Origin: Gordionus sp. m RMFG-2023
Taxonomy: Eukaryota; Nematomorpha; Gordioida; Chordodea; Parachordodidae
Direction of reading: 5' to 3'
Assembly (NCBI RefSeq): GCF_954871325.1
Contig: NC_088779.1
Location: forward strand, 29,558,623-29,622,622
DNA: 64,000 nucleotides
The notes under the pieces were generated by a model. The model made no database searches and was not told the DNA's origin. It saw nothing but the letters and a program-made list of their open reading frames with translations. How positions within the stretch are numbered: position 1 is the first letter of the stretch; every line of letters starts with the position of its first letter. The position numbers and the translations under genes are program-made. Positions 1 to 13,700 of the stretch are shown one piece after another.

Positions 1-455
1 AATTAAAATCATGTAGATATGGTAAAAACAAGTGTAAATAGCATTAACATTAAAACAAAATGATCTAATCGCGTTAAAAAGGATAGTATCAAAATTCATG
101 TTTTAAAGTAAGTCATAAAACAGTGACAAACATTGAATTCATCTTAAAAATGGAATAAAATATATTTTACCTATAGGAGGTTTACTTCACACGCGTAAAT
201 CAAGAACAAATAAAATATTCAAATTGTATATTTAGATTGTATTAAGGTTATGTGATATGATTAAAGAAATATATGATGTAGAAATATCAAAAAATACAGT
301 ATAAAAGTTACTATCAGGATTTAATTTTAGTTTTAAGAGGGTATCACTACTTTAAATTATAGAAAAGACAGAATGCGCTAATTGGTTTGTAAATTTAGCT
401 TATTTAAAAGAAAAAATATGAGAGCGATTATCAATATAAATGAGACGGTTATATG

Positions 456-2204
456 CAGTGGCGTAGGCATGGGGGGGGGGGGTTTGGGGCTTCAAACCCC
501 CCCCCCTCCCCATGAAAAATAAAAAAAAAATTTTTTTTAATTTTATTTTTAAAACATTTTTTTTTTAAATTTTTTAATTTTAATTTAATAAATTCTTAAT
601 AAACTCTTGATTTTTATGTTTTAAATTTATTATAAATAATAATAGATATACACATTTGATGTATTTTATATTTATTTTTGGTTTGCAGCTTTTTCACACC
701 ACCCCGAGTTATTTATTCAAACGTATGAAATTGACAAAAATCAAAAAAAAAAAAGATTTTGTCCGACCAGATTCATCGAAAGACAAGAGTCGGTGAAGCT
801 CTTTATTGAACTATATGATGTTGTCTTTGCAGCACTAGAATTTTATATATCAAGCAAGGAAAAAGATCAGCAGATGCCGAAAGTCTTTTGCAGGCTATTA
901 TTAAGCCACAGTTTTTAATTTCAATTCAATGTGTTTATTTTTTATTTAATTATACATATGATTTTAGCAAAATGCTACAAAAAATTGATTTGGATTTAAG
1001 GGAGATTATGAATAGAGCAAAGGATATTGTTGAAATATTAACAAATATCAGAGAGAATGTGGATGAAAAATTTCATGAAATCTATGAAAAAGTAAAGGAG
1101 ATTGCTAATATGTTCGGAATTGAAATTTTTAAACCTAGAGTAGTCTCTAGACAATCCAATCGATCAAATATTGATGCATCTACGATTGAGGATTTTTATA
1201 AAATAAACATTTTTATTCCCCTTATTGATACATTTTTATTTCAATTAAAAGAAAGATTTATTACTCATAATTATATTTTAAAAAGCTTTTATTTTCTTTT
1301 GCCCGTTGAGTCTAAACTGTTGATTACACTTGAAACACGAGAGGATATTAAAAAAATCTCAGAGTTTTATGCTGATGATTTAGTAGGTTCATATGATAAG
1401 TTACTTTGTGATGTCGAATTTTGGTATAAAAATCTTGACAGAATAGGGAATTCTTTGAGACCAAAAAATGCTCTGCAGGCCCTTTCCATGTGTAATTGCA
1501 TTTTAGATTCCCTGCCTAATATCAAAACATTATTAATTATTTTAGCTACCTTGCCAATTAGTACCCGCACTAATGAAAGGTCTATTTCAACTTTAAAAAG
1601 GTTAAAAACCTAGCACAACCGGTGAAAAACGTTTAAATGGATTAGCTCTATAGAATATTTATAAGGAGATTATTTTAGATAAAAATTTGATCTAGATGTA
1701 TTAGCAAAATCTCAGAGAAAAGTAGATCTCTCTTTTTAAATTCAAATCAAAAAATAGATTTTATTAGTTTTAATATATAATCAATTTTTGTAAAAAAAAG
1801 TTTTATTTATAAGATAATATCATCATATTTTTATAAATACCATTATTTGCATAAGAATTACACATATTTTATATAATTGTAAAAAATTACTTTTTTTTAA
1901 ATAGAGTCTTTATATAATACATTATCATTTTTAATATTAAAATCTGTATTATATAAAATATCAACAATTTGAAAATATTTTAATTAATAAAAATATATAC
2001 ATGATTAAATAAAGGAATGTAAAATATATAATAAAATACTCTAAAATTTTGTTATATGAAAATATAAAACAATTTTAACAAATCGAAAAATATAAGCAAA
2101 TAAGTGTTCAAAAAAATGGAAGGTATGGGGGGGGGGCGAAGTCCCCCAAATTTTTAAACCCCCCCCCCCCCCCACCCCATGATAAAATCCTGGCTACGCC
2201 ACTG
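456..2204 (+). mobile_element. hAT DNA transposon with 8-bp target duplication
   Basis: The ends are CAGTGGCGTAGGCATGG on the left and, read inward from the right, CAGTGGCGTAGCCAGG. The 8 bases GTTATATG occur at 448-455 and again at 2205-2212, a perfect 8-bp target-site duplication as expected for hAT. G/C homopolymer tracts lie just inside both ends. The element is 1,749 bp and codes only for a C-terminal part of the transposase, so it is an internally deleted copy. It sits inside a Tc1-like pseudogene. Confidence 0.88.
819..1613 (+). pseudogene. hAT transposase, C-terminal part (P52rIPK/THAP12-like)
   Basis: The open frame runs from after the stop at 816-818 to the stop at 1611-1613, about 264 codons. 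There is no convincing start codon. It contains ADAESLLQAI, IREN..EKFHEIYEKVKEIA, a PRVVSRQ..R motif, IPLIDTFLFQLKERF, and ends with LATLPISTRTNERSISTLKR, the hAT dimerisation region in which LP.S....ER.FS.LKR is typical. Matching landmarks occur in transposases annotated as 52 kDa repressor of the inhibitor of the protein kinase. The N-terminal zinc finger and first catalytic aspartate region are missing, so this is a non-autonomous relic with an intact late frame. Confidence 0.75.
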
Positions 2205-2700
2205 GTTATATGGATATTTACAACAAAAAAAAAGGATATTAAAAATGTTCAAGGTAAGACAATATATTATACATTATATTATACTATTACTGCTCTCATA
2301 ATTATGGGAATATTTATATGGTACTTGATACCGTCTGCAACGTTATACACTTAACCATCTTTGCAAACCAATACTAAATAATTTTTAATAAGGTAACGTG
2401 ATGAATATGATTTTTGTGATGGATAATGTTCCATTTCAATATAATCATGCAATTTGGGAATCGATAGAATAAAGAGGCATACAATAAAATATTTAACGGC
2501 TTACAGTCCTTATCATAATCCCATTGAAAATGTTTTTTTTAAGGAAATATTTTGTCAGAAATCAAAATCCCAATACCAAAGGAATTAATTCGCTTTATAA
2601 AGCCTATAAAGAGAAGAATATCTGAAAATAACGCAAAGAATTATAAAAATTTGGAGATTTATTTTCAAAATGTGTGGAAATTATTTATGATTAATATAAA

Positions 2701-3082
2701 TTATTGTTTCTTACTATATTATACATAGTAATTATAATTAAATAATTTGATATGCAAAAAATTCTAATAAAAATAATGTCTGCCAATGAGAAATAAAAAT
2801 TAAATGAAAATTATAAATAAATAAATTTGTTTTTAAAAAACAAAAAAGAATGATCAAAAATGAGAAGATAAAAAAAAATTGAGAAGGAAAAGAAATATAA
2901 AGATTAAAAATAATATAAAGATACTGAATAAGTCTAATAGGTCATTATTAGACAACATCACCTTCCACTTTACCTGCCAAATATCATGTGACATATGCAA
3001 TATAGAATGGTTATCAATTATCTATATTAAAAAATTTATTTGTAGATTTCCAAAGATCATATGGTAGATTTTTAAATTTGTC
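2701..3082. other. AT-rich flank upstream of EXOC8
   Basis: No gene is visible. A 62-codon open frame at 2879-3067 has no family resemblance and is basic and low in complexity. This stretch must hold the EXOC8 5' untranslated region and core promoter, but no individual element can be supported. Confidence 0.4.
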
Positions 3083-4761
3083 ATGACCAATATAAATAAG
3101 AAGGGCGATATAAATTTAAGCCTTCAACCTCGGCTAATAAGGTTGCTCTCAAATCCAGAATTTGATGCTAAAAATTATGTTAAAGAAATATATCAAACTG
3201 GAGATCAAAATGATCTATATGATGCCAAGGGCAGAGTTCAAAATTTATATGATGAAACAGCACAGTTGCTCAAAAAAAATGTTTATAAAAATAATTCTAT
3301 TTTCATTGATACTGCCAGAGATATATCTTTTTTAGAAAGTGAAATGTACCATTTACATCAAAAAATTAGTCAGCAGAAAACTATATTAAACAATTTAGAA
3401 TCTATAACTATATCTGGCTTAAAATTTTTACCTTTAAAAACAGATAAAGAAAATGAAAAAGTTTATAAGAAATTATTTTCTAATTCTTTGGATGAAATTG
3501 AAGACAATCACCTTTTGCAAAAATTTAAAGACAATTTAGTATTATATCAAGGAGACATGATTCAACTTGAAGAAATGCAAGTTGGCCAATATGTACCAAT
3601 TCACAAGTGCAAATGTTTTTTATTAGAAGATAGCTTTATTATTTGTGCTTATCAAAACACTTTTGAAAACTCATTTGATATTGACGATACTTTATCCAAT
3701 GCACATCAAACAAATAAAGAAACTAAAAAACAAGAAGCAAGAAATTATAAAAATTTTATAGTTAATGACCACAAACATATTGACCAGTCTTCTTATAGAT
3801 TTAAATTTTTATATCTATATCCATTGAATACTTTAGCATTGATTAATATAAAGGATAATAGTTTTATTGAAAGAGATAATTCAGTGAATGATGCAAAGTT
3901 CACCTGCCTAATAAAGTTATTAATGTACCCTGACACCCTTATTCTAAAAGCAAATGATGAAAGATCTAAAAGTGAATGGTTAAATGCTGTAGACAATGCT
4001 AAAAAACATTACATGAAAGGAACAAAGCTACCAAATTATGATGAACAACCTAAGATTACACCTAAATTATCCAATAATAAATCCGATGATACCAAATCTA
4101 CTATGATATCAAAACAGAAAATTGAAACCAAAAACACTCTAAATGAAGATTTCACCTTAGAGGAATCTATCCTAGATGACTATGAAGATGAGATGGAAAT
4201 GTTTATTGCCCAACGGCAGTTTGAAAAAGCTGTTACCCTTCTCAAAAAAATACAGAAACACCTAAAGAACAAATCCTGGGATCCCTCCTCATCAATAACC
4301 TTGCAAGAGGTTGAACAAAAATGTCAGGAACTCCGTGAATCTCTGGTAGAGTTGTTATCGCAAGAGATGGGTGGAACTTACAAACCCCTTCCACTTTCCT
4401 CTTCGCCACCTAGTTCTTTAGACACCAAATCTCCACCAAGACTCCTCTCCATTGAAGATGCCAATCCTCAAGTCAATCATTATGTTAATCATGAGGTGCT
4501 TCGCTCATTGGCAGCCCTAGGTGAAAGTGATCGGGCTCTGCGACTCTTCCTAATGACTGCCTCCATTTCCACTTCTGCATTTTCTGCAAGATTGACCCTT
4601 GGGGCAGACCCAGCCTTAAGAGCTGAAAAAATAGGGGAAATATTTTGGGGGCGCTTAGCAGAAACAGTGGCCTTTGTGACTTACTCACAACAAATTTTTC
4701 CAGACCAAGGGGCTGCTAAGGCTATTTTACATGCCTGGCTAACTAGTACAGAACTCAGGAG
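3083..4761 (+). CDS. EXOC8: EXOC8 exon 1
   Basis: It starts at the first ATG of the long frame and codes for residues 1-559, covering the N-terminal helices, the PH domain and the first half of the Exo84 C-terminal domain. The donor is AG|GTATTT at 4762, leaving two bases of an Arg codon. Without splicing the frame would run into a Phe/Ile-rich tail and stop at 4810, which is intron read-through. Confidence 0.88.
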
Positions 4762-7700
4762 GTATTTTGTTATTTTTATTACCAATCATTTTTCAAAATT
4801 TAAAAACTAAACCAATAATTTGTTTATATTAAAGACCTTACTTTTAATTCATAATTAGGGTTGTAAAATTTCTGGGAATTTTCATTGTGATAACTTTCAC
4901 ATGGAAATTTTGGTAATAAATGGAAATTTATGAAAATTAGTATTCTAGCTTAAATTGTTGCCAACAATTTTCAATATTAACACTATATTTTATTATATTC
5001 AAGTAACAACAGTTAAGCTATAATGCAAATAATAAATATTATAACAATATACATTAAATATTTAGTAAAATACATTATCAAAACTTTATTTCACTCATAC
5101 TATCATCAATTTTTTTTTAACCCATTATAATCTAAATCTGATATTATATTAATCTATTGATTTTATATTGAGTCTCTTAAAGACAATTACTGATTTATTA
5201 TGTATAAGTTATGCTGAATTGATATCAACATTTCTACCTTTTCATTTCCTATTTTATTTCTTAATTTAAAATATATGCTTCCAAAAAATGACCAAATAAG
5301 TTCTGATGAAGCAGTATTGGCAAAATTCGTTGAGATAATGATTGAGTTATATAGAGCCCTTTCTGCCATGTTAGTGGATTAAGATATCTCACTCCATCCC
5401 AAATTCCAGAGCTTTAAAAATCATCTTTGATTCTATGTTCGCCTAAATTTCCAATAATTAATCAAACTACCATCTAAACTTAAAAAAAGAAGAAAAAAAC
5501 TTTGTTATTGAGATCCCATACTAATGAATTGAATGTATCCAAGCTATTCATGAGTTTTTATAAGGTAAACTGTTTAATCTATTTAGTGTAATTAAATCAT
5601 ACCTAAGTATAAAATCAATTTTTAGGAAAAATTTGTATTGTCAAATAAAATATATTAGGATTAGGAAACAAAAACGATTAAGCATGAACTTGAGAATTTG
5701 ATTGAGGGTATCTGAGCTATTCATTAAAGGGTATAATTTTTTGAATATTCCTAATCCTAATAGAGATCTGCAAAAGTAAGCCCAAACCCGGCCCGGTCTC
5801 AATGGGCTTCGGGCTGGGGCGGGCCTTGGAATTTTTTTTAAATATATCTAAATTTATCAATGTAAAATAAAAATATTTTATTTTCGTTGCGATCTGGCAA
5901 TAGTTGCTATTTAAAACTTTTAAACTACAATATTTTTTCATAATCAAAATATATTTTTCAAAGTTTTTATGTATAAAAATAATAATTATCATAATTTTCG
6001 AAATCTTTTTACAATTCAAAAATATATATAATAATTTCAAATCGAAAAATAAATTACAATGATTATATCTTTTTTCTTTCGATATTATTTGGTTTTATTT
6101 TAAAAAAAAAACATAACCCACACCACATGAACATAATATAACAATTTTATTTATAGAAACTAGATGCCATATAACATATCTTTTATTTGATTGAGTAATT
6201 ATCAAAATTAATTACTATTTTTAAATATTATCGGGCCCGCAAATTTTAAAAAAAATTTCGGGCCGGGTCTGATTTGAAAAATTAGGCCCGATGCAGATCA
6301 CTAATTCCTATAGGTTTTTCCGAAAATTCCAGGAAATATGCCCAGGTTTGACAACCCTTAATTATGATTAAAAACAATGAAAATGCATATTTTTATTAAA
6401 GGTGAATAATCATCCTTCTAAACGAATGTATGCTCAATCAATTATTTCATTTGGATATCCCTGTATTAAGATTTATCACCTTCCTCCTATCACTCTTGGA
6501 TCCCAGGGATTTGGGCCTAATCGCTCGAGCACTCTCAGCTGTTCGCTCTCAGTGTGTTACGCTTTCGGCCGAAGAAGCTTTGGGCCTCGACCTAGTGTAC
6601 GCCTTTGACACGCTGACCGATACCGCGGTCAGTCGAGCCCTGGATAAGCGTTTGGAAAAAATGCGCGAATCTAGCAGAGCGCGAGTTTTCGAGGAACGCT
6701 TTGCCCCGCTCGAAAATAGTAATAAAAAAGCAGCTGATTATTTATTGCTATAAAATCTCAATTTTATAGATAAATAATTTAGTGTTGTTTTAAAGGCTTC
6801 ATTTCGAGCCTTAAAAATAACGGCTGACTCACTATTTTAGCCAGAAATATTGCTTTGGCCTCGAGATTCCGCTGATAGATGTCCAAACCTTCGTCCCTTC
6901 TACAAACAAAATCTTCAGGCTTGCGTGATATTATTCTGGGTGAAATTTTTGAGTTAGCCGTTCATTAAAAATCGGCGCGAAACGACGCCGTAATAACAAC
7001 ACTAGGATCATAATCAGTTTGTATGTTAAATATATGAGGGTAGAAAAAGGACAAATTTGCTTTGTAAAATAATACGATCTTAAAAAAAATATTATAATAA
7101 ATAATAATAATATATTTTTTTTGTTTTAACTCGTGTAATATTATTTATAATAATTAGTGTTGTTAAAACGACTCGATTTTTTAAAACACGGATAAACCCA
7201 TTTGGGACTGTTTAACGAAATCTCGAAGCTTGTATATAACATTTTTGTGGGTTTTAATATTGAAGTTGGCTGTAATAATATTGAAAACAAATAGTAAAAA
7301 ATAAGTAAAATCAAATTGATATTACGTGATACCCTGTGGATCCACAGTTGGCGCGAATTTGCGGCTGCCGTAATGCCTCCGCCGCTGGTTCGTCGCTAAC
7401 TATGCGTGGTTTATTATTATCGATTATACAAACAATAAATATACCATGTAACCTATGACGATTTTGGTCTATTGATCATATCTTCCGAAACTAAATAATG
7501 GTTTCCACTGACGTAGAATGATGGTCAAAATTGTGTTAAAATTTGATAAATATTTATTTCATATTTTTTTTTATCCCAAATAATTTGTTCATTTTTAAAT
7601 TCTTTAATTTAAGCCCCCGATATTAAAACCTCCAAAGAATTTATCGCGGATTTAGCCGGTTTCGACGACGGTCTTGACCTAACAATCCCCTCACTGTCTC

Positions 7701-10700
7701 GTATCACGTGCCTCTTTCTCCGAGACCTAGCTGCTTTTATGGGTGAACTTAGATTGCTTTACACACCTAATCGGTTAATCGTTCATTTATTAAAAAAAAT
7801 TTTTTTTCAGTGATTCCACTTTCTGTTCCCTAAAATTTTCGAACGCGGATTATGGTCGGTTCTGGTTAATTTGGCGCAATTCTCAGGGTTCTAGTTTCCA
7901 GTTTCATCATTAAATTCCATGTCATTAATACTAACCTAGACTGATGATTTTTTTGTACCATACATTAAAGTCAGTCGCGCATACTACAGCCAACGACATT
8001 GACTACAGCTGACTTCCGGTACACTTTTAATAGAAGAATCGTCAGTCTAACCCTGCATTCACGGTTAGCGCGAATTCGTCACGTAAAATACGAAAATACA
8101 GAATATTTAATTCTCCGCAAATTCGCGCATGAAAGGTAAGTTAGTATAAATGTCATAGTTTAAATTGGAAATCGGTCAACTGACCGTCTTAAATATTATT
8201 GGTGAATATATATATATTGATTTTATAAACTAATATATATTTAAATCATGTTTAACATCTAATTAGGTTATAATTTATTTAAAAATATATTTGTATCATC
8301 AAGGCATCGATTTAATTATGATTATATTAAAAATATAAAATTTTCAATTTAAGATATTAGAATTTTATTTTTAAAATATAACAATAAAAGAATTTTTCTC
8401 ATTATTAAATTTGATTGGATCACAATATATAAATGAATATAATAATTTTGCTAAAGCATGGTTTGAGAAAACTACTATTGCCAATTATCTTTTTTTTATC
8501 CTTAAATCGTCTATCGCTCAATTCTGCCATCTCATCATTCATAACTCCCAAAGATGATCTTCTAACAGCAGCAATCGAAAGATTGAATCCACTTACCTCA
8601 GACGGTTATACATTTCCAACCGAAATTTCTAACAAGTCTATCATCGAACCCCTAATAAAGAAATTACAAAATAGTCTTAACCCTACCGATATTAACTGTA
8701 TACAACTTATACAATTCAACGATAAATATGGCGGGCACGATTGGCTCTAAGCACTTGCAAGCCGAACTTTAGATAATCTCTTAACCAATGACCAACTGAG
8801 AGTTACTATAGGATTTAGACTTGGATACTCGCTTACACATCCACACTTGCCACCAATGCAACTTACCCGTTCAACCTAACGCCCAACACGGCCTAAACTG
8901 CACCCGCAGCCAAGGTCGCTATCTCCGGCATAAAGCAATTAATAAAATCATCCATAACGCTTTTAATAAGCCTAAAAATACCCAACATCCTCGAACCAAC
9001 CTCTCATTACAGGAACAACCGTATCCCCTTTTCCTTTATCAATTAATTCAAACTCTCTTACTTACGGGGAAAATATAAAGATTAATAAAAATTCCAAATT
9101 AAATAACTTTATATCAGCCAATAGTCATACCAACTAACGGCAATTTTTCTCAGTCTACATATTTTTTTAAAAAAATATTTTTCGCGAAAAATTTTTAACA
9201 TAATAAACGAAAATCGTCAATCCATATTTCTTAAACAAAAACTTCAACTACAAATTTTAAACACAGTTATACTTGCTTTTTAGGCACATATTCATTATTA
9301 AATTGGCTCTTTTTAGAAACTACGATACTTAAAATATATATATATTTATTTTTATTTAATAATTTTATATATTTTTATATAACTTATAACAAAAAATTGC
9401 ACAAATCTTACTTTCAAAAAAAAAAATAGAAGTACTTCCAAAAATACGAAGAAAACTTACCAACAATCAAAAGAATCTAACAATCTCAAAATTTTATAAT
9501 CTTTATTAAAAATATAAACTCTTTTCATTTTCCATCATTTTTACATTCATAAAAATTTCCAAGTTTTAAAATAAAATTAATTAATTTACTCTCCTTTCAT
9601 CGCGATTCCGCTCATGGGCTCGATGGCCTACGCCCCATTTTTCTCCAGGACATCACTTCCCCCTCTACATGCTCACAAACATCCGTTCTCCCCAAATTAA
9701 CAAACTTCTGCAACAAAATTTTAAACGGTGAGGTTCCAAATTTCGTTTCACCTATCCTATTTGGTGCCATGCTAATTGCACTTCAAAAACCTAATAATGA
9801 TATCAGACCCATTGCCATTGGTTCTACCTTTCTCCGATTAGTTGCCAAGATGATATCATCTCTAATTATGCATGATGTTTCACGTCTCCTAAGTCCCTTC
9901 CAACTTGGTGTAGGAATCCCTGGTGGCTGTGAAGCTGTTGTACATTTGTCCAGATTATATCTTGAAAATTTACCTTCTAATGAATCCTTGGTAAAAATTG
10001 ACTTCTCTAATGCTTACAACACACTCTCCCGGAACTCCTTTTTGAGTTCCTCAAGTAATCTTTTTCCCAGTTACACTAAGTTTTTTTATTTTATCAACAG
10101 CCCTCCACTCTTCTGTTTGATACCTTTAAAATCCCTTCCGTCGAGGGCATTCAGCAGGAAGACCCCCTAGGTTCCCTATTCTTTTGTTTAGGTATTAATG
10201 ACATTAAATCCATTAATTCGGTCTGCTCATTATCCTTGCATTCCTGGTAAATTGATGATGGTATCCTTGGAGGTTCCAATGTTGAAGTCAATAAAGCTGT
10301 GAACATCATCAAGGAGGCCGGATCAGCTATAGGACTCTCCGTTAATCCAGAGAAATCAGAATTTATCCCTATCAATACAATCGAACCTAATACTAACAAA
10401 TTCAAACTAACGACTCTTGACGGTCTCTATCATCTGGGAGCCGCTGTTGGTGGTAACTTTGCTATTTCTTTCTTTCTTCAGTCCACTTTGGATACTTTAT
10501 TAGAGCTGGCAGATTTATTTTCCCTTCTTCCTTCTCATAAAGCCTTTTTCCTGGTGAAAAATTTTTTCAATATTCCCCGTATTCTTTACGCACTTCGCTC
10601 AACTGCCATATTTAAATTCCCCATTCCACTTGGAGTTTATGATAATGGGATCAAAATGAAAACATTCTAAATCTTAAATTCGATGAAATTGCTTGGACAC

Positions 10701-13700
10701 AAGCTTCTTTACCCACTAAGATGGGAGGTCTGGGCCTCAGATCTCCATCCGATCTCGCCTTAACGGCCTTTATATCCAGTTGCCTACTAACTAAAAACAT
10801 AATAAATCCCAATTCTTTAAAACCCGACTCTTTTTTTTAATGATGCAATCATCGAATGGAGGACACGAATTTCTGCAGATCACCCTCTTCCTGAATCTAA
10901 TAAGCAGAAGGACTGGGATAGGCCTATTATTGCACTCTGCGTTGAATAACTCCTTTCCAGAATGCAATTATCTGACCGTCCCTTATTCTCTTCTTTGCTT
11001 AATGGTTCAGGCCATGAATTTCTCGAGGCCATTCCGTCTATTAATCTGCAATTACAACTAAATAAAAACGAGCTCACACATGCAATCGGTATCCGTTTAA
11101 ATTGCCTTATTACCCAACCCCACATATGTTCAGGTTGCGGCTCTGCAGTTTTGGGCAATGGAAGACATAGTCTTCATTGTCGCTCATGTAAAGGTCGAAT
11201 TGTAAGACATAATCTATGCAATTCGATCATTCTTAGAGCTCTTAGATCTGCTCAAATCCCCTCCACTCTTGAACCATCCGGTCTTTTCAGATCTGATGGG
11301 AAACGGCCTGATGGTATTTCGCAAATTCCTTGGAAGCGCTGTCAATTCCTGGTCTGGGACTATTCTTGTATTGATCCACTCGCTCCATCAAATCAAACAG
11401 TCAATATACTCGAGAAAAAGGAGACACTCAAAATAGCGAAATATTCCGAAATCTCTCAAGAATATATCCCCATTATTTCCACTACCCTTACTACTTTTGG
11501 GAAATATGCCTTATCCTTTTTCAAGGAACTCGGCTCCCACATTCGTCAACTAACCGGTGAACCCCGCGAAGGCAAAGGCTCTCCATCGCAATACACAAGG
11601 ATAATTATATTAGCTTCATAAGCAGTCTCTCCCCACAAGATTATCCTTCCTAACCTCAATATATTTTTTTTTATTTTTTTTTTAATACCGTCACAAACAT
11701 ATCCTCCAATACTATATTTATTTATTTTTTTAAAATGTTTTTTTTATATGTATATAAATATATATACAAATATTAATTATTTAATAGAATTAAATTAGGT
11801 GAATTACAAATTAATTAATTTTATTTTAAAACTTGGAAATTTTTATGAATCTTTATTAAAATATAAAAAAAATCCTGAAAGAATTAATAATCATAATAAA
11901 GATTATAAAATTTTGAGATTGTTAGATTCTTTTGATTGTTGGTAAGTTTTCTTCGTATTTTTGGATGTACTTCTATTATTTTTTTTTGAAAGCAAGATTT
12001 GCGCAATTTTTTGTTAGTGGTGCCGTGACCAGGATTGTGATGACAACGTCGACCGTCAAGAGGATCAGTTAGGATGTTTTGTTGAGGCTGCGCCCATCTA
12101 TCTTGGAAAATTAGAATACTCTCTTTAGGGAATATTTGAGAATAAGAGTAAACATTATTTAAGCCAAATAATTTATCCAGTTCTAAAAATGTGGGAGTGG
12201 CGAATTCGGAGCGAAAATTCGTGCACCACGAAGAAAAATGCAATACGATAAAATGTCTATCTACACTGTTATGATCATAAGGAGCAGCCATTATACAGAT
12301 CGTACGCTGGAGCTTTTCTTCCGTCATCGTCATTGTTTGACCTGCTATATAAGGTAATACAAAATCTGCTAGATTTTTCTCCGTGCAAACTTGGTATGTT
12401 CTCATTTCAGGAGTCATCTTGCAGTATAATCTACCCGCTAATTTTAGCTCATTATTTTTTACGATTGCAACGAGTATTTTGAGAGAATCTGAAATATTGT
12501 TGTCATCAATTTTATCAATAATTGTTTTTGCACAAAACTCCTCTTAAATTATAAAATTTATGAGTGCACTCCTATTAGGGTATTTGGGTCCTATAGGAAA
12601 ATAACCGTGCATACTACGATGAGCTTGATGGTCATATTCGTGAATCCATTCACTCTTAGATGGTATAATAGCTTTGTCAGCGAGGAGATCAGCTATATCT
12701 ATATGATAATCAAAGTCGAGAGTTTTGTCAAAGAATATATGCGTAAAATAGAAAGACCTCCAATAGTTTTTCTTTGTTTCGGACCAACTGTTTGATAGGT
12801 ATGCACTTTTAATTTCGGGATGTGTTGATGGTTCAGAGTCATGTTTGGCCATTTTCTGTTTTTCTAGTAAAATTCTCTAGTAAACACATATTTAAACATA
12901 TCACGTATTTCTGCTCCCATTTGATCTAGATCAGGTTTAAAAATAGTCCCTTTAGAAAACCAACTAGCTACTGTATCCTCCATATTGATGATCGGGTGCC
13001 CAAAGCACTTCCACATACCCGATATCTCCAAAGACAAATGAATATCCTCCTCAGTTATTATATTAGGTATTATTAAACTTTTTTTATGGCTCTTGTACGA
13101 TAAGGACATATCCTATAATTTCATTATATAAAGTTGAATTATTTTCAGTTAATGCCAATATTATCGATATAATAAGTGAAGGCCAAGATTTTAAAACATC
13201 AAAGTAAGTTTGAGGCTGTTTCAAAGCTAAGGAACAGACTGTATCGATAGTTTTACAAAAAACATTAAAGAGGTTTACGACTTATATTTGTCAGAATTGA
13301 TAAAACTGTATACCAATAGGTCAAACCAAGAGCTTATAATGTCTTTGAAACAAGTAAAAATAGTATGGTTAATCAGATAATACTTATTTACGATTTCAAA
13401 AATTAAGAGGTTTCCAAAGTAACAACCTTTACATTTGCCCAAGTGAAATGTTTCATGAAACATCGATGTGTTTGTTACTTTATCATACAAAAGTTCTAAT
13501 TGATATTTAACGTTTTATACATTTAATAATCTACTGGGTAGGCTCGGAATATCAAAAGATATGCGGTAATTAAGCCAGTTGTTAACACTTAGCGAGGCGC
13601 AGTCTTGTACGATTTTAAAAAGTAAAAATAACTCATTATCACTTTTGACAAATGTATCTAAAAACAACAAAACATTGTTCATCATCAACGGGATAAATTC

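Larger units (their letters stand above)
230..2690 (+). pseudogene. Tc1/IS630-like DDE transposase remnant, split by a hAT insertion
   Basis: The two halves flank the hAT element at 456-2204. The left half (about 240-447) reads, with stops, like the helix-turn-helix and early catalytic part of an IS630/Tc1 transposase (CDMIKEIYDVEISKNTV, then ECANWF). The right half (2213-2690) carries FVMDNVPFQYNHAIWESIE and YSPYHNPIENVF, the usual second catalytic DN and the YSP..NPIE signature of this superfamily. Several stops and frame changes make it dead. Terminal repeats were not found, so the ends are approximate. Superfamily assignment is from motifs only. Confidence 0.6.
4857..6358 (-). mobile_element. 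hAT fossil in EXOC8 intron 1
   Basis: Inverted ends AGGGTTGTAAAATTTCTGGG (4857) and, read inward from 6358, AGGGTTGTCAAACCTGGGC bound the element; TAGGGTTG-like ends are common in hAT. On the minus strand about 5187-5340 codes for a decayed hAT C-terminal dimerisation segment (TASSELIWSFFG, then LRNKIGN.KVEML). No clean target duplication was found. A GC-rich MITE (5761-6303) is inserted within it. Confidence 0.55.

Noticed and set aside
3793..3996. Minus-strand open frames inside EXOC8 exon 1 (3793-3996, 4485-4688)
   Set aside because: They are shadows of the real coding strand.
7774..7930. A 37-bp intron (7774-7810) opening a 38-codon frame after EXOC8 exon 3
   Set aside because: The site TTTTTTTCAG|TG is acceptable and the frame is open, but the peptide has no Exo84 character. 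Exon 4 at 16575 fits the same donor, phase and helical pattern better.
10151..11158. Minus-strand frames at 10151-10405 and 10880-11158
   Set aside because: Shadows of the R2-like reverse transcriptase and endonuclease frames on the plus strand.
12018..12090. A tRNA-His gene at the LTR junction
   Set aside because: Only the acceptor-strand and CCA complement are present; no cloverleaf can be formed. A primer-binding site explains it.
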